From NCBI GenBank assembly GCA_029261595.1, contig JAJDAZ010000049.1, positions 91,444 to 155,443 of the forward strand: a stretch of 64,000 nucleotides of DNA, read 5' to 3'. The position numbers and the translations under genes are program-made. This stretch comes from Nitrospinaceae bacterium (GTDB lineage: Bacteria > Nitrospinota > Nitrospinia > Nitrospinales > VA-1). Positions 28,949 to 36,770 of this stretch are shown one piece after another. Every line of letters begins with the position of its first letter. The stretch's first letter is position 1. The notes below the pieces were generated by a model that did no database searches, had not been told where the DNA came from, and saw only the letters and a list, made by a program, of their open reading frames with translations.

Positions 28949-30832
28949 TCAATTAAGAGATTTTCCAGAAGCCCGGGCGGACTTCAACTTTTTAGCTTTA
29001 GCCTTGTCTAACCACCACCACTCGATGATGTTGTTCAGAATGGAAGCCTGGGAAGGATTTATTTCCGGTCGAGAAAATTTGTTCCAGTAAACGACCCGGT
29101 CGAGACGAATGTACCAGTGCGGCACGACATAAAACTGGTGGGTCAAAATGCGGTCCATCGCCTGGATGTAGGTGACCAGCTCCTTGCGGGTTTTGGCCTC
29201 CACGATAATTTCAATCAATTCGTCAATGGCGGGGTTTTCAATGCCCACGAAATTGCGCGTTCCCGGAGTCTTTGCGGCCTCGCTCCCCCACATATAGCGT
29301 TGCTCGTTTCCCGGTGAACGGCTTTGCGGATAACCGACGACCACCATGTCGAATTTGAAGTTCCTCAACCGTTCTTCATACTCCGCCACTTGCACGACCC
29401 GAATATTCATGTCCACGCCGATTTTGCGAAGATTATTCTTATAAGGTTCCGAGATGCGCATGAAATCCGGACTGGTGAGCAGGTGTTCAATTTCAAAACG
29501 CTTGCCGTCCTTCACCCGGATTCCATCATCCCCAATTTTCCATCCAGCGGAATCCAGAAGAGCATTTGCCAGTTGAACGCTTTTGTCTAACGTCTGGCCT
29601 TGGCCTGGGGTCCCTACAGGTTTGGTCAAAGCCGTTTTAGGCACATGCGATTTGTATTTTTTCTTCAATCCCAAAAGGATTTCTTTCACCTGTCCTTCAG
29701 GCAAGCCGCTGGCCTTCATTTCCGGGTTATTATCGAAATAGTTCTCATTGCGGGTGTATTGCCCGTAAAACAAGTTTTTATTGCTCCATTCAAAATCGAA
29801 GACCATGGCAATCGCCGCCCGGACTTTACGGGATTTGAACAGGTCATTGCGCGTGTTCATCGCGTATCCCTGCATACCGGTCACCCGCTCATGAGGAATC
29901 CCCTCACGGATGTAATAGCCTTTTTTAACGAAGTCTCCTTTATAGTCCAAAGCCCAGTCACGTGAACTGTTGATGAGGTTGACGTCGAATTCTCCACCCT
30001 TGAAGCCTTCGCGGATGGCCACCGGGTCGAGGAAAATTTTCCAGGTGATGCGGTCGAAATTATAACGACCGCGATTTTTCGGCAGGTCTTTGGCCCACCA
30101 GTCCGGGTTGCGTTTCAGGGTGATGTATTTGCCGAAGGCGTATTTTTCCACCGTGTAAGGGCCGCTTCCGACAGCAAGGTTGTCGAAGTCCGAACCGAAC
30201 GATTTCCCTGCCTGCCCGTAAACGTGTTTGGGGAAAATGGGCATCTGGCCGGTGATTAAGGGAAGTTCCTGATTGAATATCGAGAAATGATATTTGACTG
30301 TGTGTTGATCGATTTTCTCGACTTTTTTGATGTCACGGAAATATTGCTTGTACATCGGATGGTATTGCGGGTCCTTTATTATTTCGAATGAAAAGACGAA
30401 ATCGTCCGCCGTGACCGGTTTGCTATCAGAAAATCTGGCGTTTTTGTAAAGATGATAAATCATGGACATGCGGTCTTTTGCCAGCTCCACCCTTTCTACC
30501 AGATTGCCGTATTGAGAGAATGGCTCGTCATCATCCGAGGATGAGTCCATCGGTGTTTGAAAGACCATCGCAGAAATTCCTGGAGCCACAACGCCTTTTA
30601 AGGACGACGGGTTCAGTTTAGTGAACGCACCGAAATCCGACAGCACCAGATGCCCCCCTTTGGGCGCCTTCGGGTTGGCGTATTCGTAGGGTTCCCCGGG
30701 TTTATACTTCAGGCCCTCCGGGCCATACAGGGACAGTCCGTGCCCGGATTCCGCGGATGCCGCAACAGCCTGGAAGAATACGAGCGAAATGATTATCAGG
30801 AGTCTTGTATATAGTGTCATTTTAGGAGGCAT
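28949..30832 (-). CDS. yejA: Periplasmic peptide-binding protein (YejA-like, SBP family 5)
   Basis: Solute receptor for the Yej importer. 627 aa with a signal peptide ending ASA (about residue 27). Typical SBP_bac_5 features: YANPKAPKGGHLVLSDFG near the start of the mature protein, FSDSKPVTADDFVFSFE, AVGSGPYTVEKYAFG and LKRNPDWWAKDLP. The GxLYxP-like and NPKAPKGG signatures match YejA rather than OppA. It should deliver peptides (in E. coli YejABEF also takes up microcin C). Separated from yejBEF by three membrane-protein genes but in the same direction. Divergent from the radical SAM gene, with 96 bp between. Confidence 0.92.
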   Translation of the reverse strand: MPPKMTLYTRLLIIISLVFFQAVAASAESGHGLSLYGPEGLKYKPGEPYEYANPKAPKGGHLVLSDFGAFTKLNPSSLKGVVAPGISAMVFQTPMDSSSDDDEPFSQYGNLVERVELAKDRMSMIYHLYKNARFSDSKPVTADDFVFSFEIIKDPQYHPMYKQYFRDIKKVEKIDQHTVKYHFSIFNQELPLITGQMPIFPKHVYGQAGKSFGSDFDNLAVGSGPYTVEKYAFGKYITLKRNPDWWAKDLPKNRGRYNFDRITWKIFLDPVAIREGFKGGEFDVNLINSSRDWALDYKGDFVKKGYYIREGIPHERVTGMQGYAMNTRNDLFKSRKVRAAIAMVFDFEWSNKNLFYGQYTRNENYFDNNPEMKASGLPEGQVKEILLGLKKKYKSHVPKTALTKPVGTPGQGQTLDKSVQLANALLDSAGWKIGDDGIRVKDGKRFEIEHLLTSPDFMRISEPYKNNLRKIGVDMNIRVVQVAEYEERLRNFKFDMVVVGYPQSRSPGNEQRYMWGSEAAKTPGTRNFVGIENPAIDELIEIIVEAKTRKELVTYIQAMDRILTHQFYVVPHWYIRLDRVVYWNKFSRPEINPSQASILNNIIEWWWLDKAKAKKLKSARASGKSLN

Positions 30833-30928
30833 CTTTATATGGATTGAGTTATATTTTCAAAGGTCTGCTTACCTGTATATTAACACTGTGGGCGAAGCGG
30901 AAGCCATTATCAATATTAGGGAAATCAA

Positions 30929-31930
30929 ATGCAAGCAGGCTACTTAAATTTACCTCAAACGGAGCTGGAAAGAAGGGCCGAGGCGGCGTACGACCTTTAC
31001 CGCGATTGCACCGTGTGCCCGCACGCCTGTCAGGTGGATCGCACTGGCGATGGGCGAGGCGTCTGCGGCGAGAGCGATCGCTTGACCGTAGGCGCATCGG
31101 TTCAGCATTTTGGCGAAGAGCCTCCCTTTACCGGAACGCGCGGCGTGGGCAATATTTTTGTAACGTCCTGCAATCTGCGTTGCGACTATTGCCAGAATTT
31201 CCAGATTTCCCAGGAAGGGCAGGGGACCGGATATTCTTATGAGCAGGTCGCGGAGCAAATGCTGGGCTTGCAGTCGCAAGGAGTGCATTTCATCGGCTGG
31301 GTGTCGCCCTCGCATGTGGTTCCCGGATTGCTGAAAAGCCTTGCTCTGGCCAGAGAAAATGGGTTGCGTCTGCCGATCATTTATAATTCTAACGGCTACG
31401 ATGCTCTATCCACCTTGAAACTGCTGGATGGAGTTATCGATATTTATCTGCCGGATTTGAAATACGCCGAAAATGATATTGCGCGGGACTATTCTCACAT
31501 CAAAAATTACGTCGATCATTCTCGCTCTGCTATTGAGGAAATGCACCGTCAGGTCGGGCCGTTGGCGCTCAATGACCAGGGACTGGCCGAACGAGGATTG
31601 CTGGTCCGGCATCTGGTCCTGCCCGACGACACCGCCGGAACCTGGGAGACTCTTTGCTTCATTGCGCTGGAATTGTCCACCAAAGTTCCCGTGAGTTTGA
31701 TGAGCCAGTACCAGCCGGTTCACAAAGCGGGGCAGAACTCCCGGATTTCCAGAAGGATATTTCCGGAAGAATACGAAGCGGCTCTCAAAATGGCACGGGA
31801 TATGGGCATCGAAACCGTGTTCACCCAGGACCTTGAAGACGAACTGCACAACCTGCCGGATTTTCGTAAATCAGATAATCCGTTTCCCCTGGATAGGGCA
31901 AATTTGGTGGAAAAGATTGAAGCGGGGTAG
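30929..31930 (+). CDS. PflX-like radical SAM protein (PflA homologue)
   Basis: 333 aa, like the COG1313/PflX group of pyruvate formate-lyase activating-enzyme homologues. The radical SAM cluster is in SCNLRCDYCQNFQIS (first Cys about residue 80). An N-terminal extra cysteine set (CTVCPHACQV and GVCGES) is typical of the group, as are HFGEEPPFTGTRGVG and DIYLPDLKYAENDIA. The substrate of PflX-type enzymes is not established. The last third of the gene is copied twice downstream (32304 and 33653), see those entries. Divergent from yejA. Confidence 0.88.
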   Translation: MQAGYLNLPQTELERRAEAAYDLYRDCTVCPHACQVDRTGDGRGVCGESDRLTVGASVQHFGEEPPFTGTRGVGNIFVTSCNLRCDYCQNFQISQEGQGTGYSYEQVAEQMLGLQSQGVHFIGWVSPSHVVPGLLKSLALARENGLRLPIIYNSNGYDALSTLKLLDGVIDIYLPDLKYAENDIARDYSHIKNYVDHSRSAIEEMHRQVGPLALNDQGLAERGLLVRHLVLPDDTAGTWETLCFIALELSTKVPVSLMSQYQPVHKAGQNSRISRRIFPEEYEAALKMARDMGIETVFTQDLEDELHNLPDFRKSDNPFPLDRANLVEKIEAG

Positions 31931-31993
31931 GGCAAGAAGAAGGAAGCTATGAAAGTTATTGATGTTAAATAATCACAAATAGGGGATGGGGAA

Positions 31994-32254
31994 ATGGAAC
32001 ATGAAGAATTAAGGCGTGATGACCCGGATGAGCAAAGAGAAATATTACATGGCCATTTACTAATGCTTAATCTAACACGAGACGCGGAATTCCAGGAAGC
32101 GTTAGAAAATGGCCATTTCAGTGTGATTGGTAAAAAGATCAATCTTTATCAATGCAAAGGTTTCAGTGAAGAAAAAACCGAATTTTTTGAAGTCAATGCA
32201 CAGCATCCTTCTGGCATTATTCATTATGTATTTTTGTATGGTATTGAAGAATGA
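31994..32254 (+). CDS. Unknown 86-residue protein
   Basis: Acidic, soluble-looking 86-aa ORF with a good purine-rich ribosome-binding site (GGGGA twice, 5-15 nt upstream). No membrane segment, cysteine pair or known motif apart from one Cys (LYQCKGFSE). The pattern ENGHFSVIGKKINLYQCKGF then FFEVNAQHPSGIIHYVFLYG suggests a small alpha/beta fold. It lies between the radical SAM gene and the first 3'-end slice, so it is part of the accessory stretch. I do not recognise the family. Confidence 0.5.
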   Translation: MEHEELRRDDPDEQREILHGHLLMLNLTRDAEFQEALENGHFSVIGKKINLYQCKGFSEEKTEFFEVNAQHPSGIIHYVFLYGIEE

Positions 32255-32303
32255 AAATGGATCGAGTGGTTAAATTATTGAAAATAAAGTAGCCCCAAGG
32301 GGA

Positions 32304-32429
32304 ATTGAAACCGTGGTCACCCAGGACCTTGAAGACGCACTGCACAACCTGCCGGATTTTCGTAAATCAGATAATCTGTTTCCACTGGATAGGGTAAGAC
32401 TCAAGGAGATTTCGATTGCAGGACAGTGA
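32304..32429 (+). pseudogene. Slice 1: partial copy of the radical SAM gene 3' end
   Basis: Positions 32304-32395 match 31808-31899 with 5 mismatches in 92 bp, then similarity stops abruptly. The reading frame stays open to a TGA at 32429 and gives GIETVVTQDLEDALHNLPDF followed by a tail unlike the parent (LKEISIAGQ). There is no start codon, so it is not a gene. Three of the five changes alter the residue (F to V, E to A, P to L), which fits relaxed selection. Confidence 0.85.
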
Positions 32430-32564
32430 AGGGAAGCTGCTATAATTGTGAACGCGACTCATGTTTCCCTGAACTGATCTGATTCCTCCTCCCTGATGAC
32501 ACCTGAAGCAAAATGATCAATTGCAGAACCAACGGACCGACCTATTGAGACCTCACCCATTGTG

Positions 32565-32587
32565 AACCGGAGAAATTTCTCCTGGTT
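32565..32587. promoter_or_regulatory. Palindrome upstream of the GGDEF gene
   Basis: A perfect 14-bp palindrome GGAGAAATTTCTCC lies inside a longer inverted repeat with AACC/GGTT arms. It could be an operator or a hairpin ending transcription; no T run follows. Confidence 0.4.
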
Positions 32588-32632
32588 AACGTGAAGAATT
32601 TATACAAGAAATACAAGCGATCTTATTGTATT

Positions 32633-32663
32633 ATGACCACCTCATTTTATGAATGATGGTCAT
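32633..32663. promoter_or_regulatory. Inverted repeat just before the GGDEF start codon
   Basis: ATGACCA (32633-32639) and TGGTCAT (32657-32663) flank an AT-rich centre, 11 bp before the ATG at 32675. The position suggests a regulator site or a leader hairpin affecting translation. Confidence 0.4.
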
Positions 32664-32674
32664 CTCAATTAACT

Positions 32675-33604
32675 ATGGTCTTTAACTCAGCGAAAAAAAA
32701 AGAGCGGTTTCTCAGCGAAATTATTGAATTGGCGGCAGATTCCATCATGGCCGTGAATGAAAACATGGAATTGTTTTTTTTCAATAAAGAAGCTGAAAAA
32801 ACATTCGGTCATACGTCCGATGAAATCAGGGGAAAACATTTAAATGTCCTTATCCCGGCCAGGTTTCACAAGCAACATGAGTTTCATGTCCAGAGCTTTT
32901 CAGAAAGTGAGGTTGTCGCAAGGTTAATGAACGAGAGGGAAAATCTTGAGGTTCAAGCTTTACGTTCTGATGGGAGTGAGTTTCCAGCTGAAATTTCTCT
33001 CCTGAAGATGAGTTTTGAGAAAGAAAAAATTTTTGTAGCTATTGTTCGGGATATAACCAGGCGAAAAGAGCTTGAGAAAGAACTGAGAATTCTTTCCGAG
33101 TACGATTCTCTGACAGGCATTTTGAACCGCCGGAAAACAGAGGAACTTTTAAAGCAGGAAATGAGCCGTGCGTCCCGGTATGACAGAGCCTTATCGCTTT
33201 TAATTCTGGATATTGATCATTTTAAAAAAGTTAATGATAATTTTGGCCATGATATTGGAGATTTGGCGCTAAAACACATGGTTGCCATTTGTTCCGAAAA
33301 TTTACGCAAGGTTGACTTTATGGGGAGATGGGGGGGAGAGGAATTTGTTATTTTATTGCCGGAAGTTGGGACGGATGGGATTTCATTGGTAGCTGAAAAA
33401 CTACGAAAGGCTATTGAAAGCCAACCTCTAATTACTGATTCCTCAAAAGAAGTATCTTTTACGGTTAGCATTGGCGGGGTGGTGTACAACAAGTCGATGA
33501 GTTCATGGGATACTTTGTTTAAACAAGCCGACCAGGCTCTTTATCAAGCCAAGCATCAGGGTAGAAACCAGTTCTGTTTAAACCCGACTCAATCCTCCAA
33601 ATAA
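32675..33604 (+). CDS. PAS-GGDEF diguanylate cyclase
   Basis: 309 aa, soluble. PAS sensor domain (about 15-130: ADSIMAVNENMELFFFNKEA, PARFHKQHEFHVQSF, FPAEISLLKM) followed by a GGDEF domain (about 143-300). The active-site motif is GGEEF, expected to be active in making cyclic di-GMP from two GTP. An RKVD sequence five residues before it forms a complete RxxD inhibitory I-site. Ends in an AYQAKHQGRNQ-type helix. Flanked on both sides by slices of the radical SAM gene 3' end, with two inverted repeats upstream, so it sits in the accessory stretch. An HD-GYP gene at 38.3 kb encodes a probable opposing activity. Confidence 0.9.
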   Translation: MVFNSAKKKERFLSEIIELAADSIMAVNENMELFFFNKEAEKTFGHTSDEIRGKHLNVLIPARFHKQHEFHVQSFSESEVVARLMNERENLEVQALRSDGSEFPAEISLLKMSFEKEKIFVAIVRDITRRKELEKELRILSEYDSLTGILNRRKTEELLKQEMSRASRYDRALSLLILDIDHFKKVNDNFGHDIGDLALKHMVAICSENLRKVDFMGRWGGEEFVILLPEVGTDGISLVAEKLRKAIESQPLITDSSKEVSFTVSIGGVVYNKSMSSWDTLFKQADQALYQAKHQGRNQFCLNPTQSSK

Positions 33605-33652
33605 ATCAATGAAGATTTAACCTGACTCGTATTTATTCATTCAATTAACATC

Positions 33653-33881
33653 AAAAGTTCCCCAAAGTTTGATGAGCCAGTATCAGCCCATCCACAAAGC
33701 GGGGCAGGACTCCCGGATATCCAGAAGGATATTCGCGAAAGAATACGAAACCGCCTTGCAAATGGCGCGGGATCTGGGCATCGAAACCGTGTTCACCCAG
33801 GATCTTGAAGACGAACTGCACAACCTGCCTGACTTTCGTAAATCAGAGAACCCGTTTCCTTTGGATAGGTCTATAATTTAA
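33653..33881 (+). pseudogene. Slice 2: longer partial copy of the radical SAM gene 3' end
   Basis: 33653-33869 corresponds to 31681-31899 of the radical SAM gene. The frame is fully open (SLMSQYQPIHKAGQDSRISR onward) and ends three codons past the point where similarity stops. Comparing codons by eye, 13 differ synonymously and 9 change the residue, mostly conservatively. That bias suggests the slice diverged as part of a functional gene. No start or upstream part exists. The similarity ends at the same GGATAGG as in slice 1. Confidence 0.85.
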
Positions 33882-33914
33882 TAAATTAATTGGTTAACGA
33901 CTTTTAAGTAAACA

Positions 33915-34067
33915 ATGTTTGATGTATTCACTGAAGAAATAGAAATAATCGTAAAGGATGGACTCGCCAACCTATATTGGTATAAGGGTGATCTTCATAA
34001 GGCTTGGTTAAGGTCCGGAGTTGACCCGAATTTGTGCTCCAATATTGGCAATTTAAAAGAACGATAA
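33915..34067 (+). pseudogene. N-terminal piece of the frameshifted nuclease gene
   Basis: A 50-codon frame begins MFDVFTEEIEIIVKDGLANL and stops at TAA 34065-34067. It reads as the natural N-terminal part of the PD-(D/E)XK protein that continues at 34096 in another frame: the second frame is open from 34057 and runs KNFKLSKRQQMDELYKRL into it. The A- and T-homopolymers at 34055-34075 are a likely site for a one-base insertion. It could be a real inactivating mutation, a sequencing error or a slippage signal. Confidence 0.6.
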
Positions 34068-34095
34068 AAATTTTAAACTATCCAAACGTCAACAG

Positions 34096-34824
34096 ATGGA
34101 TGAGTTGTACAAACGCCTTCGAGAATCAGAATTTAACCGAAGGTTGGAGGTATCACGAAATTTTGTCCGTATTCTTATAGAACACAAAAATTTTGTTCCA
34201 CAAGACGAAAAGCATAGGGTTGAAGTGGCAGAACGTGCTGCACTGAAACTTAGGGAACTTATTGCAAAACAAGAGAAAGATAAGGAATACAAAGAGAATA
34301 TACGTCGACGTGCTAATATTGCGTCGAAAGAAAATTATCACTCACAATTGCTGGCCCTGCAGGAAAAGTTTATTTCAGCACAAGAGTTGGAGCCTCAAAA
34401 AAGAGGTTATCAATTAGAGAAAATTTTTCCTGACCTTATGAAAATTAGTGGTATTCCAGTTGAACAGTCATTTCGTATAACGGGTGAGCAGATTGACGGA
34501 GCAATAAAGCACGATGGTCATTATTACTTAATAGAACTGAAATGGACAAAAGATAAAGTGGGCCAAGCGGACATTGGAAACTTCTGCTTTAAGGTTGACG
34601 GTAAAATGGATTCTAGAGGATTATTTCTATCAATGGCAGGATTTACGGATGGAGTAATTGAGGCTCTTCCAAAAGGGAAAAGCCTGAAAATATTGTTACT
34701 TGATGGTGTGCATTTAGCAAACGTGATCTTTGGTCATTATACTTTTCAAGAATTACTCGAGCATGCTGTGAGCCAAGCGTCTTTAAAGGCAAACTTATAT
34801 TGCAGACATAATATAAATTCCTAA
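34096..34824 (+). CDS. PD-(D/E)XK restriction endonuclease-like protein (body, probably frameshifted)
   Basis: 242 aa from the first ATG in this frame. A charged helical segment (about 1-105) precedes a nuclease domain: GEQIDGAIKHDGHYYLIELK gives the D...ExK triad (Asp in IDG, Glu and Lys in ELK) with normal spacing, then FKVDGKMDSRGLFLSMAGF and ANVIFGHYTFQELLEHA. This is a Mrr-type restriction-nuclease fold; a DNA-cutting defence role is inferred. Its natural N-terminus is at 33915 in another frame. The gene is markedly AT-rich, unlike ispG downstream, and no ribosome-binding site precedes the ATG, both consistent with an acquired, damaged gene. Confidence 0.65.
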   Translation: MDELYKRLRESEFNRRLEVSRNFVRILIEHKNFVPQDEKHRVEVAERAALKLRELIAKQEKDKEYKENIRRRANIASKENYHSQLLALQEKFISAQELEPQKRGYQLEKIFPDLMKISGIPVEQSFRITGEQIDGAIKHDGHYYLIELKWTKDKVGQADIGNFCFKVDGKMDSRGLFLSMAGFTDGVIEALPKGKSLKILLLDGVHLANVIFGHYTFQELLEHAVSQASLKANLYCRHNINS

Positions 34825-34843
34825 ATATATATTTACGGAAATA

Positions 34844-34886
34844 TTGTTTTGCTAGATATAATATATGATATGATGGTATATTATAT
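34844..34886 (+). promoter_or_regulatory. Promoter/operator of the toxin-antitoxin operon
   Basis: A perfect inverted repeat, ATATAATATA (34856-34865) and TATATTATAT (34877-34886) with an 11-bp spacer, overlaps TATAAT and TATGAT -10 candidates, with TTGTTT at 34844-34849 upstream. It lies 19 bp before the antitoxin ATG. Ribbon-helix-helix antitoxins bind such palindromes to repress their own operon, so autoregulation is likely. Confidence 0.55.
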
Positions 34887-34904
34887 TTTTATGAGGAATT
34901 TCTA

Positions 34905-35153
34905 ATGCCGGAACCATCAGCTAGAATCTCGTTCGTAACCCCGAAAGAGAAACGCCAGCGGCTTGATGAGATCGCCGATGTTTTTGGGACCAATTTGAGT
35001 GCGGTTATTAATGAAGCGCTGGACCAGTACATTGATCTACATCAGTGGCAATTGGCTCATATTGAAAAGGGTGTGGAAGCCGCCCGCCAGGGAGATTTCG
35101 CTTCAGAAAAGGAAGTGCAGGATTTTTTCGAGAAGCATGGTCCTGCTTCATGA
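34905..35153 (+). CDS. Ribbon-helix-helix antitoxin (CopG/RelB-like)
   Basis: 82 aa. The N-terminal half has the RHH pattern: a beta strand (ARISFVTP), then two helices (KRQRLDEIADVFG and LSAVINEALDQYIDLHQW), giving DNA binding as a dimer. The C-terminal half (VEAARQGDFASEKEVQDFFE) is the acidic toxin-neutralising tail. The gene overlaps the toxin gene by 4 bp (ATGA), the standard type II toxin-antitoxin arrangement, and has a palindromic operator upstream. Confidence 0.85.
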   Translation: MPEPSARISFVTPKEKRQRLDEIADVFGTNLSAVINEALDQYIDLHQWQLAHIEKGVEAARQGDFASEKEVQDFFEKHGPAS

Positions 35154-35449
35154 TATTGAAGTGGACCCGAATGGCTTTGCAGGACATGAACCATTTGTAT
35201 GACTATATTGCCGAGGACAATTTCTCTGCCGCACGGGAAATGGTTTCACGCATCTTTAAAGCGGTTCAAAATTTAAAAAAGCATCCCAGGATGGGAAAGG
35301 AAGGGCGTTGTAATGGAACCCGCGAACTGATTCTAGCCCAAACTCCTTACATTGTGGTTTATGTTCTGAAAGAAAATGAAATCCAAATCGTGGCCGTGAT
35401 TCATGGTTCCATGCGGTGGCCCGACTCCTTCCCTTCTGGGGATTCCTGA
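35150..35449 (+). CDS. RelE/ParE-family toxin
   Basis: 99 aa, RelE/ParE fold: two N-terminal helices (MALQDMNHLYDYIAEDN, AAREMVSRIFKAVQNLKKHP), the conserved PRMGKEGRCNGTRELIL turn and the YIVVYVLKENEIQIVAVIHGS strands with the family's final H-G-xx-W. It resembles ParE (gyrase inhibitor) more than RelE (mRNA cleavage), but the two cannot be separated with confidence by eye. Translation is coupled to the antitoxin. Such modules stabilise mobile or accessory DNA, in line with its place at the end of the accessory stretch. Confidence 0.85.
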   Translation: MILKWTRMALQDMNHLYDYIAEDNFSAAREMVSRIFKAVQNLKKHPRMGKEGRCNGTRELILAQTPYIVVYVLKENEIQIVAVIHGSMRWPDSFPSGDS

Positions 35450-35564
35450 TATCAAACAGTCCACCTGGTTAAACCTTGCGGACCCCTGTTTAAACCCTCA
35501 TCCCTTGTACCCCGATAGTATTTCTGCTAACATTCCCTATTTTAAACACTTTTTAATCCCTCTT

Positions 35565-35585
35565 ATGGGGATTTTATCTCATTCA
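35565..35585 (+). terminator. Weak hairpin after the toxin gene
   Basis: AATCCC pairs with GGGATT over a 7-nt loop, followed by a short T run. It may end the toxin-antitoxin transcript just before ispG, but it is weak. Confidence 0.3.
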
Positions 35586-35602
35586 ATATCAATGGATAAT
35601 CC

Positions 35603-36757
35603 ATGAAACCCAGACCCACACGGAAAATACAGATCGGTTCTCTCGTCATCGGCGGGGATTCCCCCATTGCCGTGCAGAGCATGGCCGCCACGCAAACTCA
35701 GGATCTGGAAGCCACCGCCCGGCAGATCGAGATTCTGCAAAATGCCCATGCGGATGTTATTCGGATCGCCGTAGACAGCGACAAGGATGTGGAGGCGCTT
35801 AAGACCCTCCGAAAGCAGTTCCCGGACTGCGTTTTGTCGGTGGATTTGCAGGAAAACTACAAGCTCGCGCCAATAGTCGCCCCTTTGGTCAATAAAATCC
35901 GCTATAATCCGGGGCATCTGTTTCATCTGGAAAAAGACAAGACCATTCGGGAAAAGGTCCAGTTCATTGTCGATGCCGCCCGCGCTAATGATTGCGCGAT
36001 TCGCATCGGCGTCAATTGCGGTTCGGTCGATCCCGATTACAAGGCAAGGTACCCGGACGACTCGACTGAGGCAATGGTACGGAGTGCGGTGGATCACTGC
36101 CAGATGCTGGATGAAATGGGATTTGAGAATTACGTTGTGTCGCTCAAGGATTCCGACACCAATCAGGTGATCGACGCCAATCGCAGGTTCGTTAAGGAAC
36201 GGCCCGATGTGCCCCTGCATTTGGGAGTGACGGAAGCGGGGTTGCCGCCGGAGGGCGTGATCAAAACCCGGATCGCGTTCGAGCAGTTGGTCTCGGAGGG
36301 GATCGGCGACACCATCCGCGTGTCTCTCACTCTTCCCAATGAGGAAAAGGGCCAGGAGATCGACGTGGGCCGGGAAATTTTAAAGGACATCAGCGAAGGC
36401 CGGTTTCGGTCGGTTCCGAAAAATTTCTTCGACGGAATCAACATCATCGCCTGCCCGAGCTGTTCCAGGGTGGAGAATGACAAGTTTGTCGATCTCGCTC
36501 AGGATGTGCGCAAGTTGACGGAGTACGCGGCCAAGTACAAACTCACCATAGCGGTGATGGGATGCAGGGTCAACGGGCCGGGAGAAACGGACGATGCGGA
36601 TTTGGGACTGTGGTGTGGGCCTTCGAGGGTGAATCTGAAAAAAGGCACCGCAGAACTCGGGTCCTATGCTTATGATGAAATTCTGGGCGAATTGAAAAAA
36701 GAAGTCGATCAAATTATTCAGGAACGTTTCGGGGCGCTGGAGCCGACCGGGCATTAG
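35603..36757 (+). CDS. ispG: 4-hydroxy-3-methylbut-2-enyl diphosphate synthase
   Basis: Converts MEcPP to HMBPP in the non-mevalonate isoprenoid pathway. 384 aa with the family N-terminus ([29 protein letters not shown]), the TIM-barrel motif IRIGVNCGS, and the C-terminal [4Fe-4S] ligands in ACPSCSR (about residues 283-286) and [13 protein letters not shown]. Intact and GC-balanced, in contrast to the AT-rich accessory genes just upstream. Tig follows 13 bp later, so both may share a transcript. Confidence 0.96.
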   Translation: MKPRPTRKIQIGSLVIGGDSPIAVQSMAATQTQDLEATARQIEILQNAHADVIRIAVDSDKDVEALKTLRKQFPDCVLSVDLQENYKLAPIVAPLVNKIRYNPGHLFHLEKDKTIREKVQFIVDAARANDCAIRIGVNCGSVDPDYKARYPDDSTEAMVRSAVDHCQMLDEMGFENYVVSLKDSDTNQVIDANRRFVKERPDVPLHLGVTEAGLPPEGVIKTRIAFEQLVSEGIGDTIRVSLTLPNEEKGQEIDVGREILKDISEGRFRSVPKNFFDGINIIACPSCSRVENDKFVDLAQDVRKLTEYAAKYKLTIAVMGCRVNGPGETDDADLGLWCGPSRVNLKKGTAELGSYAYDEILGELKKEVDQIIQERFGALEPTGH

Positions 36758-36770
36758 AAAGGTTAAGAAA

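Noticed and set aside
30844..31242. Plus-strand 132-aa frame over the start of the radical SAM gene
   Set aside because: Arginine-rich shadow frame overlapping a clear conserved gene.
31930..35602. Integrase or transposase that could explain the slices
   Set aside because: Searched by eye in all frames between the radical SAM gene and ispG; no tyrosine or serine recombinase or DDE motif was found.
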